DNA of 64,000 bases from Luteitalea sp. (GTDB taxonomy: Bacteria; Acidobacteriota; Vicinamibacteria; Vicinamibacterales; Vicinamibacteraceae): positions 28,668-92,667 of the forward strand of contig WHTZ01000018.1 in NCBI GenBank assembly GCA_009377495.1. Direction: 5' to 3'. The notes under the pieces are model-generated. The model saw only the letters and a program-made list of their open reading frames with translations, searched no databases and was not told the origin of the DNA. Below are positions 57,007 to 64,000 of this stretch, one piece after another (positions within the stretch are counted from its first letter, which is position 1; each line of letters opens with the position of its first letter). A program made the position numbers and the translations under genes.

Positions 57007-59439
57007 ATGCTATGGTCTGACTTCACATTCGCCGTCCGTGGGCTGATCGGAGCGCCGGGGCTCTCGGCTGCCGCCGTGGTCGCGCTGGCCCTGGGCATCG
57101 GGCCGAACACGGCCATCTTCAGCATCGTGTATGCGACCCTGCTCGCGCCGCTGCCATTTTCAAACCCGGACCAACTGGCCAGGGTCACGCCGATGGCGGG
57201 CAATGCCCAGGACCGGGCATCAGCGGCCGAGTATCTCGAGTGGAAAAAAAGAGCCACATCGTTCCAGGCTCTGGAGGCCTTCCGGCCGGGCCGTACGCTG
57301 AATCTCGCGATCGGCGACGCGCCGGAGATCGTCATCGCGCGACAGGTCACGCCCGGCGGGCATAGCATGCTGAGCGAACGGGTGTTCCTTGGGCGTGATT
57401 TCCGAGCCGATGAGGATCAGCCAGGCAAGCAGCACGTGGTGCTCCTGACCCATCGGCTCTGGCGCGAGCGCTTCGGCGCGGATCGCGACATCATCGGTCG
57501 TGACATTCGCATGGATTCGATCCCGTATACCGTCGTCGGTGTACTTGAACCGGGAAGCTGGGATCGTACGCCGGCCAATGTCTGGATTCCGATCTCGTTC
57601 ACGCCGGCCGAGATCGCCAATCGTCAACTCCACCCCTTGATCGTCGACGGCCGGCTGAAGCCGGGCGTGACCGTGGAACAGGCGCAACAGGAGATGAACA
57701 CCATTGCGGCTGATCTGGCACGCCAGTTCCCAGACTCCTACGCCGGGCGGACGGTGCGCCTCGTGCCGCTGGATACGGCGATCCTGAACTCGAGCCGCAC
57801 GATGGTCGCGGGAACGGGGCTCCAGCCGCTCCTGTGGTCGCTGCTGGCGGCAGTCAGCTTCGTCGTGTTGATGGCGTGCGTGAACGTGGCCAACCTGCTC
57901 CTCTCACGCGGCGTAACGCGGGAGCGCGAGACCGCCATCCGTGCCGCGCTCGGGGCAACCCGCGGACGTCTCATGCGCCTGGCGCTGATTGAGGGCGTGG
58001 TACTCGCCGCGATCGGTGGTGCATTGGGGGTGGTCGCGAGCGTGTGGATTCTCCAGGGCATCCTCGCGATGTTGCCGCCCTTTACCCTGGCATCTACAGT
58101 CGACCCGAAACTGAACCTGCAGGTTTTACTGTTCGCGCTGGGGGCGACGATGTTCGCCGGCGCGCTGAGCGGCTCGGCGCCGGCCTGGCAGGCTGGTCGA
58201 ACGAATTTCAATGACACGCTGAAACAGGCGGGGCGCGGCGGGACCGGGCACGGACGTCGGCGTCTCCTTCGCGCACTCGTCGTCGTGGAGTTCGCCCTCG
58301 CCGTCACGTTGCTCGGTGGGGCAGGCCTGACGATTCTGAGCTTCTGGAACCGCACGCAGGTCGATCTGGGCGTGCGCACGGATCAGATCCTGACGTTTGG
58401 GTTACCGGTGAACGAAGGGCGCTTCTCCTCCCCCGCTGAAATCGACGTTTTCTACCAGCAGCTCCTCGAGAAGTTCCAGGCCGTTCCTGGCGTCGCGAAG
58501 GCCAGCGTCAGCACGGGCCTTCCGCTGCTGGGTTTTGGAATCCCCAGCAAGTTCAGCGTGGTCGGACAGCCCGAGGATAAGCGCTCGTCACGGCCAAGCG
58601 TGGGGGTCCAGATGGTGACGCCCGAATACTTCGAGACCTTCGGGATCCGGATGCTGCAAGGCCGTGCGCTGAACGATCGTGATGGCATGAGTGCCCAACG
58701 CGTCGCCGTGGTCAACGAACGATTCGTGAGGCTCTTCCTGAACGGCCAGGATCCTGTGGGCCAGCGTGTCGCGATGGACGAGTCCGGTTCTCGTGTGGAG
58801 TGGCATATCGTGGGAGTCTTCCGCGATGTCAGCAATGTCGAGCAGTTCGGTGAGCCCAAGGCACCACAGATGTACGTCCCATTCGCACAGAGCCCGCGGC
58901 CACAGGCCACGGTAGCCGTACGGACGACGACCCGCCCCGAGCTCCTGCGGTCGAGCCTTGCGGCGGCTGTGCACGCCGTTGACCCGCAGCTGCCGCTCGT
59001 GAGCATCCAAACGATGGAGCAGATCGTGGGAGGGCGCCTGGCGCCCGACCGCTTCAACATCATGCTGTATGGTGGGCTTGCGGCACTCGCCTTGCTATTA
59101 GCGACAATTGGCATTTATGGGGTGATGGCCTTCACGGTCATGCAGCGGACAGCGGAGATCGGGCTTCGCATGGCGCTCGGTGCTGGACACAACCAGGTGC
59201 GACTTCAGATCCTGCGAGAGGGCGCGACGCTCGCGACAGTCGGCCTGATCTTGGGCCTGATGGGAGCGTATGTACTCGGTCGCACCATGCAAAGCATGCT
59301 CTTCGGCACGGGTGCCTTGAGTGTACCCGTGGTGCTCGTCGCCGGTCTTGTCCTCCTCGGCGCAGCTCTCGTGGCGTGCTACGTGCCGGCCCGCCGCGCC
59401 AGCGCCGTGGATCCTCTGATCGCGTTGCGCCAGTCATAG
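57007..59439 (+). CDS. ADOP/MacB-like ABC permease
   Basis: 810 residues, starting MLWSDFTFAVRGLIGAPGLSAAAVVALALGIG with GGAG 8 nt upstream; a TTG seven codons earlier is less likely. Lacks the long N-terminal prefix of the preceding permease. Two MacB domains with FVVLMACVNVANLLLSRG, LALLLATIGIYGVMAF and the DPLIALRQS end are intact. Together with the previous gene it makes a tandem ADOP pair under one PadR. Confidence 0.9.
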   Translation: MLWSDFTFAVRGLIGAPGLSAAAVVALALGIGPNTAIFSIVYATLLAPLPFSNPDQLARVTPMAGNAQDRASAAEYLEWKKRATSFQALEAFRPGRTLNLAIGDAPEIVIARQVTPGGHSMLSERVFLGRDFRADEDQPGKQHVVLLTHRLWRERFGADRDIIGRDIRMDSIPYTVVGVLEPGSWDRTPANVWIPISFTPAEIANRQLHPLIVDGRLKPGVTVEQAQQEMNTIAADLARQFPDSYAGRTVRLVPLDTAILNSSRTMVAGTGLQPLLWSLLAAVSFVVLMACVNVANLLLSRGVTRERETAIRAALGATRGRLMRLALIEGVVLAAIGGALGVVASVWILQGILAMLPPFTLASTVDPKLNLQVLLFALGATMFAGALSGSAPAWQAGRTNFNDTLKQAGRGGTGHGRRRLLRALVVVEFALAVTLLGGAGLTILSFWNRTQVDLGVRTDQILTFGLPVNEGRFSSPAEIDVFYQQLLEKFQAVPGVAKASVSTGLPLLGFGIPSKFSVVGQPEDKRSSRPSVGVQMVTPEYFETFGIRMLQGRALNDRDGMSAQRVAVVNERFVRLFLNGQDPVGQRVAMDESGSRVEWHIVGVFRDVSNVEQFGEPKAPQMYVPFAQSPRPQATVAVRTTTRPELLRSSLAAAVHAVDPQLPLVSIQTMEQIVGGRLAPDRFNIMLYGGLAALALLLATIGIYGVMAFTVMQRTAEIGLRMALGAGHNQVRLQILREGATLATVGLILGLMGAYVLGRTMQSMLFGTGALSVPVVLVAGLVLLGAALVACYVPARRASAVDPLIALRQS

Positions 59440-59484
59440 GCATCCAGTCATCGGAATAGTGAGCGCCTCCGTAAGAAGGGAAAG

Positions 59485-60429
59485 ATGAAACCCGGACGTT
59501 GTCGTGTGGCGGGCCTCTGTGGGGCAATTCTGACCATCTGGTGGGCGGTCGGCCCTTCGCCCACACGCGCGCAAACCACCGTCGGCTCCGCCGACGTCCA
59601 CCTGCCCATTCAGAACGCCGCAGGATTACGGTTGCTTGTGGCAACCGACCATACATCGCCCGTTCTCCGCGTCATTCTCCCTGGCCGCCCGACGTCAGAT
59701 CGGTCGATCGAGATCCTCTTCCCCGAACACGTCACCGTCGTCAAACAGGGCCAGCGCTCTGCCCGACAGCTCTATCTATTCCGTCCCGGAGAGCGTGGTG
59801 ACCGACCGCTGTGGCGCCGCTCCGATGGCTCTCTCGAATACGAGCGTGACCTCGGAGACGGTGTCCATCTGCTCGCGCGAGCCACGCTGGAGGGCGACGG
59901 CGTGCGCTTCCGCTATGAACTCACAAACGAGTCACCGGTGGCGTACGACATGATCTATGCCCCCACGGATCCACGACTCACGTCGATCTTCCATGACGTG
60001 CGCCTGGAGCGCACCTACGTCCATCACGCCGACGGCTTTGACCTGCTGGCGTCAGAGACGCCACGCCGACTCACGATCCCGCTGGATCAGTGGCTCCCAG
60101 CTCGCTATCTCGTGTCGTTCACGTGGCCGGTCCCGGCGCAGCGGATCGAGCGTCGCGACGACGGGATTCCGTACTACAACAAGTCCCGAGCGGTCGACAT
60201 GCCGTTCATCGCCACGGTGTCCACCGACAAGGCATGGGTGATCGCAAGCTTCGCCCGCACCGCGGGCAACGTGTGGAGTAATCCTGAGCTGACGTGTCAG
60301 CACGTCGATCCGCAAACGTCGCTCTCACCGGGACAGCGCGCGACAATCGAGCTGAAGCTACTCGTCATCCGCGGCTCGCTGGACGATGCGCTGGAGCGGG
60401 CGATCCGGCAACGTCAGTCCTTGAAATAG
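59485..60429 (+). CDS. Secreted protein of unknown function
   Basis: 314 residues with signal peptide (AILTIWWAVGPSPTRAQ). Beta-rich, including DGVHLLARATLEGDGVRFRYELTNESPVAY and RRLTIPLDQWLPARYLVSF. Resembles a galactose-mutarotase-like or carbohydrate-associated beta-sandwich fold, but no assignment can be made. Located 46 nt after the second ADOP permease and possibly its client or substrate-linked protein. AGAAGGG gives a ribosome-binding site before the ATG. Confidence 0.6.
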   Translation: MKPGRCRVAGLCGAILTIWWAVGPSPTRAQTTVGSADVHLPIQNAAGLRLLVATDHTSPVLRVILPGRPTSDRSIEILFPEHVTVVKQGQRSARQLYLFRPGERGDRPLWRRSDGSLEYERDLGDGVHLLARATLEGDGVRFRYELTNESPVAYDMIYAPTDPRLTSIFHDVRLERTYVHHADGFDLLASETPRRLTIPLDQWLPARYLVSFTWPVPAQRIERRDDGIPYYNKSRAVDMPFIATVSTDKAWVIASFARTAGNVWSNPELTCQHVDPQTSLSPGQRATIELKLLVIRGSLDDALERAIRQRQSLK

Positions 60430-60787
60430 GCAGAACGAGCCACATCACGGCTGCCGCCGGACAACTTCGTAGTCTCGTCCGTGCTCCCTTGACGAATAAT
60501 CCATCCCGCCGTGGCCTTCCGCTCCTGGCGTCTTCGCGCCGGAACGGAGGTGTTTCTTCGAACTTCTTGAAGCAGTCGTTCTTTACGCAAGTTTGGACAA
60601 CTCACGGCTTAGGTGGATGGTTGACCTAGGACGTCCTCGGCGCAGCGGACAGGGACACGTCGCGTGGTGGAACTGTCCCCACGATTGTCCCTGAGACGCG
60701 ACAAAACAGCGTCTCGAGAGCCAACGCCAGCCAACTCGATCGATTTGTGAACTGGAAGAAAGTGAATGGTTTACGATGAAAATCGAA
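60430..60787. other. Intergenic region before repeat copy 2
   Basis: 358 bp. Contains GGGACA/TGTCCC and GTCGCGT/ACGCGAC inverted pairs around 60650-60702, of the kind found in regulatory hairpins. No gene can be supported; a 63-residue frame on the minus strand (60414-60605) is basic and polar but unconvincing. Confidence 0.5.
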
Positions 60788-60902
60788 GATGTCCAAGAGG
60801 CGGATTTCCGTTTAGCAAGCCTCTTTACGCGGCTCTCTGGAAGTCTTCGATTTGGCGCATCCGGCTGGTCAGTGGGTTCCATCTGGGGAAAATCTGGGCC
60901 AC
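60788..60902. repeat. 115-bp repeat, copy 2
   Basis: See copy 1 at 52582-52696. On the minus strand, the vapC-like start (MTEPSRGLLDTSVV, bases 60944-60903) runs straight into the repeat, which replaces the rest of the toxin and supplies a stop codon 25 codons in. Confidence 0.75.
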
Positions 60903-60944
60903 GACCACCGAGGTGTCGAGCAGACCGCGAGATGGCTCAGTCAT
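60825..60944 (-). pseudogene. vapC: vapC-like toxin truncated by the repeat
   Basis: Starts with ATG overlapping the antitoxin stop by 8 nt, the usual toxin-antitoxin layout. Residues 1-14 (MTEPSRGLLDTSVV) carry the first PIN-domain Asp. From residue 15 on, the frame is the 115-bp repeat (VAQIFPRWNPL...) and stops after 39 residues. The remaining acidic residues of the nuclease are absent. Confidence 0.7.
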
Positions 60945-61185
60945 CGGCCAACGGATTCACGACGGCGTCCAGGTCAGCCCGCAGCCGAGCCAGGTCGACC
61001 CGGGGGGCACGCTGCGCGGCATTGGCAATCGTGACGCGAGGCACGAAGCGGCGTGGAGGAATTGGCCGGAGCTCGGCAACCGGCGTCCCGTTGCGGGTCA
61101 CGGTGATTGTCTGCCCCGCTTGGACGTCACGCAGCACGCTGGCAGAGTCGTTGCGCAGCTCCCTCTGAGTGATAATCCGGTTCAT
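60937..61185 (-). CDS. Phd/YefM-family antitoxin
   Basis: 82 residues: MNRIITQRELRNDSASVLRD (DNA-binding N-terminus) and GQTITVTRNGTPVAELRPI, the family hallmark. C-terminal ~30 residues form the toxin-binding tail. Its toxin partner is broken (vapC-like, 60825-60944), leaving an orphan antitoxin that may be retained for anti-addiction or regulation. ATG at 61185. Confidence 0.88.
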   Translation of the reverse strand: MNRIITQRELRNDSASVLRDVQAGQTITVTRNGTPVAELRPIPPRRFVPRVTIANAAQRAPRVDLARLRADLDAVVNPLADD

Positions 61186-61324
61186 ACCGCCACTGCAGCA
61201 GATGTCGCGCTCCGTAGCAAATGTAACCACCCAGCTCTCCAATACGAATAGTCGGGAAATCCGGGTGCAACGGCCGGGGCGAGCTTACCATTCCCGACCC
61301 CCTGAGCTGTTGCCGAGCGAGTAG

Positions 61325-61342
61325 GGGAGGCGTGTGCCTCCC
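61325..61342. terminator. Hairpin downstream of the last ADOP permease
   Basis: Perfect 7-bp stem GGGAGGC/GCCTCCC with a GTGT loop, 104 bp beyond the permease stop on its strand. No T-run. Confidence 0.4.
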
Positions 61343-61445
61343 AACGGCTGCTCCGCTTCGCCATCACTTCCTGCGCTTCTCGAGCCAGCGCCGATAGGTT
61401 CCACGCGCCCTCCTCGCCCGAGCGCTCAGGCTGATTTCATTGCGC

Positions 61446-64000
61446 CTACTCGCAGCGGAGCGCCGACATCGGATCAACCCGCGCGGCGCGGCGCGAGGGT
61501 AGCCAGGCTGCAAGCAACGCGCTGCCGACGAGCACGAAGACGGCGCGCAGGAGCGTCGGTGCGTCGTGCGGTGTCACGCCGAACAACACGCTTTCGATGA
61601 GTCGTGTAGCTGCCATTGCGGCACCCAGGCCGAAGACCACGCCCAATAGGACCGGAACGAGCGATTCGCGGAGCACCATTCGCACCACGTTCCGCCGGTC
61701 CGCGCCGAGCGCCATGCGGAGTCCGATCTCCGACGTGCGACGCGATACTGAATATGCGAGCGTACCGTAAATTCCTAGGGACGCCAGGAGGAGCGCAAGC
61801 AGAGCGAATCCCGAGGCGAGACGTGCGAACAGGCGCTCTGGCCAGACCGCCAGATCGATCTGTGCCTCCTGCGTCCGAATCTCGTACATGGGCACGTTGG
61901 GGTCGATCTCCTCGATGGCTCGGCGGATTGGGGCAACGACGGCGCCCGGCGCTCCCGCGACGCGAACCGCGAACGTCATTCTGGGCTGGGCATGCTGGCG
62001 GTAAGGGAGATAGAGCGTCGGCGGAGCGGCTTCGCGAAGAAATTTGTACCTTGCGTCCGCAGCGACCCCGACGACCTCGGCCTCATCGGTCGGCTCGGAG
62101 TCATAGCCTATTCGTTCGCCGACGGGAGCGACGTTGTCGGGGAGCCGTCGTGCGAGCGCTTGGTTCACGATGGCGACAGCCGGCGCCCCTTCGCGATCAC
62201 TCCAGGCGATATCGCGGCCGCGCAGCAGCGGAATGCCCATAGTCTCGAAATAGCGCGGTGCCACGTAGTGCTTGTGGACACTCAATCCGCCTTCGTTGCC
62301 CGGCACCCAGATGTGGCCAGTGGTCCTGCCTGCACCCATCAGGCGGGATTTTGAAAGCGATACCGATCGCACGCCGGGAACGGCCGCTGCCCGCTTCGCA
62401 ACCTCCTCATAGAAGTCGTTGAGTCGAGACTCCTCGTAGCCGTTCAGACCCGCGTTCAACTGAAACAGGAGAAGCTGCTCGGGTCGGAATCCGAGAGCCT
62501 CGGAGCGCAAGTTGACGAGCGTTCGAACGAACAGGCCCGCTCCAACGAGTAGTAAGAGCGAGAGCGCCACTTGGATCACCACGAGCGTCTTGCCTGCCCA
62601 TAGCCGCGACGAGCGATCAGCCGCGCCAGGAACCGCTCGCGCGAGGGTGGGAACCAAGTCGACGCGGGTTGCCCGCAGGGCTGGCACAAGCCCGCACACG
62701 AGGCCCGCAACGAGACAGACCGTGATCGCGAACGCCAACATCCAGAAGTCCGGTGCCATGTCGATCTCGATCGTTTCGGCATCCCCCCTGAGGAGGCGGG
62801 GCAGCAGGCCTCGAAGTGCGAACGCCAAGGCGATTCCCACGGACCCGCCGAGCGCCGCGAGCAGGAGGCTTTCGGTCAAGAGCTGCCGCACCAAGCGTGC
62901 GCGTGGTGCGCCGAGCGACAGCCGCGTCCCGATTTCACGCTGCCGGGCGGCCCCACGCATCAGCAGGAGACCGGCCACGTTGGCGCACGCAATGAGCAGG
63001 ACGGTACCCACGACGGCCATGAGGATGACAAGGGTGCTCGCGAACGGTCGCCGGAGCGTGTCCAGGCCGTGCCCTCCTGCGTTGAGCGCCACGCGCGGCA
63101 AGTCGTACTCCTCACCTACCGGCGGATCGGCCAGGATCGCCTGCCGCACGAGAGCCTCCGCTTCGGCCTGCGCCCGCTCATCCGCGACGTCTCCCCTTAG
63201 CCGGCCCATCACACTGAACCCCCAGTGACGTGCACTCCGAAGCAGGTTGGGGATGTCGTAGAAGGCCGGCTGCATTGTCGTGATCGGCACCATGACGTCC
63301 AAGCCGTGCCCTGGGTCAAGCCCGTGGAACGTTGGTGGCGTGATGCCGATGATGACGACTGGGGTTCCGTTGACACCGATCGTCTGGCCGAGCACACGTT
63401 CATTGCCGCCGAACGTGCGCTGCCAGAAGCCGTAGCTCAAGATCGCCACGGCCGTCGCGTCCTCACGGTCGTCGTCTGCTGTAATGGTGCGTCCGATTAG
63501 TGCCTCCACACGGAGGCCGCGAAAGAAGTTGCCGGACACGAGTAGCCCAAACGCCAGCTCTGCCTGTCGTCCGCGGACGCTGACGCTTACCTGATCGGCT
63601 TGCCCGAAGGCGAAGACCTCCGCGAAGCTGGAGCCATGGTCTCGCAGGTGGGCGTACACCGGATAGGCAAAGGAGGTCCCGAACTGCTCACCCGCTGCGT
63701 TTTCGTCGCCCGCGGATCGCGTTTCGGTACCTCTTTCCCATCTGTGCCAGCTCGAAAAACCGGGGCGACGCGCCGTCCACTCGAGCTCCCGCAGCTCGTG
63801 CGGCCGCTCGACCGGCAACATCTTCAGCAGCACGGCGTCAATCAGACTAAAGATGGCCGTATTCGCGCCAATCGCAATGGCCAGCGTCGCCGTGGCCACG
63901 ACAGTGAATGTCGGTGCGCGCTTCAGTTGTCGTAGCCCATAGCGAACGTCCGACCGGAGCTCGTCAATCAGTCGCAGGCCGCGGGCCTCGCGGCAGCGTT
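61446..64000 (-). CDS. ADOP/MacB-like ABC permease, 5' end outside window
   Basis: The frame is open to the window end: upstream of the ATG at 63899 it continues as RLIDELRSDVRYGLRQLKRAPTF..., so the gene starts beyond 64000. About 850 residues visible. Typical ADOP content: TLAIAIGANTAIFSLIDAVLLKMLP, VLLIACANVAGLLLMRGAA, LALLLASLGIYGTLAYSVS and the DPMSALRCE end. No ATPase nearby. Confidence 0.9.
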   Translation of the reverse strand, partial: RCREARGLRLIDELRSDVRYGLRQLKRAPTFTVVATATLAIAIGANTAIFSLIDAVLLKMLPVERPHELRELEWTARRPGFSSWHRWERGTETRSAGDENAAGEQFGTSFAYPVYAHLRDHGSSFAEVFAFGQADQVSVSVRGRQAELAFGLLVSGNFFRGLRVEALIGRTITADDDREDATAVAILSYGFWQRTFGGNERVLGQTIGVNGTPVVIIGITPPTFHGLDPGHGLDVMVPITTMQPAFYDIPNLLRSARHWGFSVMGRLRGDVADERAQAEAEALVRQAILADPPVGEEYDLPRVALNAGGHGLDTLRRPFASTLVILMAVVGTVLLIACANVAGLLLMRGAARQREIGTRLSLGAPRARLVRQLLTESLLLAALGGSVGIALAFALRGLLPRLLRGDAETIEIDMAPDFWMLAFAITVCLVAGLVCGLVPALRATRVDLVPTLARAVPGAADRSSRLWAGKTLVVIQVALSLLLLVGAGLFVRTLVNLRSEALGFRPEQLLLFQLNAGLNGYEESRLNDFYEEVAKRAAAVPGVRSVSLSKSRLMGAGRTTGHIWVPGNEGGLSVHKHYVAPRYFETMGIPLLRGRDIAWSDREGAPAVAIVNQALARRLPDNVAPVGERIGYDSEPTDEAEVVGVAADARYKFLREAAPPTLYLPYRQHAQPRMTFAVRVAGAPGAVVAPIRRAIEEIDPNVPMYEIRTQEAQIDLAVWPERLFARLASGFALLALLLASLGIYGTLAYSVSRRTSEIGLRMALGADRRNVVRMVLRESLVPVLLGVVFGLGAAMAATRLIESVLFGVTPHDAPTLLRAVFVLVGSALLAAWLPSRRAARVDPMSALRCE

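Noticed and set aside
60414..60605. A 63-residue minus-strand frame
   Set aside because: No ribosome site, no family, and it lies in repeat-bearing debris.

Overview
The window is GC-rich, densely packed DNA with no rRNA, intact tRNA, CRISPR array or recognisable transposase. The gene content points to an Acidobacteriota genome, probably Vicinamibacteria-like. Reasons: several MacB-like orphan permeases with PadR regulators (the 'acidobacterial duplicated orphan permease', ADOP, arrangement), a TonB receptor with a carboxypeptidase-regulatory-like N-terminus, a secreted PQQ sugar dehydrogenase, Omp85, M28 and heparinase-like secreted enzymes. The taxonomic call is inference from gene families.

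Layout. 1-19 kb: an Omp85 protein cut by the window edge, argH with a small overlapping membrane-protein gene, a secreted small protein, a sodium:solute symporter, a predicted barrel, a PQQ sugar dehydrogenase with a repeat tail, a DUF2236 protein, an aminotransferase coupled to malQ, an M28 peptidase, an M23 lipoprotein, and an FG-GAP protein carrying the same repeat tail as the dehydrogenase. 19-28 kb: DUF1015, serA and serC, split by an inverted GMC oxidoreductase/radical-SAM pair, then a TonB receptor. 28-39.5 kb: pcnB, a TPR-like protein, a serine hydrolase, a heparinase-like lyase, a PflX-like gene that has lost its radical-SAM core, yjbQ, and polA flanked by two predicted lipoproteins with a C-terminal membrane anchor. 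39.5-42.5 kb: PadR plus a frameshifted ADOP permease. 42.5-45.8 kb: an accessory patch with a broken vapC, an orphan gene with a likely TTG start, a RES-domain protein and another orphan. 45.9-52.5 kb: a tightly overlapping operon of YtrA-type GntR regulator, ABC ATPase, permease, second ATPase and a 1202-residue permease/M1-peptidase fusion, behind a palindromic operator. 52.5-64 kb: a scarred region with a 115-bp repeat, a permease fragment, a PadR/ADOP/ADOP cluster, a secreted protein, the second repeat copy truncating a vapC, an intact Phd-type antitoxin and a final ADOP permease leaving the window.

Functional themes are cell-envelope biogenesis, secreted hydrolases, serine and arginine biosynthesis, and ABC export/resistance modules. 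Several genes (argH, DUF2236, aminotransferase, pcnB, DUF1015, both padR) have a -10-like hexamer 6-9 nt before the start codon, suggesting leaderless or near-leaderless mRNAs. The strongest unexplained items are the shared modular repeat tail, the 37-bp hairpin element with compensatory changes, the 115-bp repeat that breaks a toxin gene, the RES/orphan accessory patch and the ABC/M1-peptidase operon.
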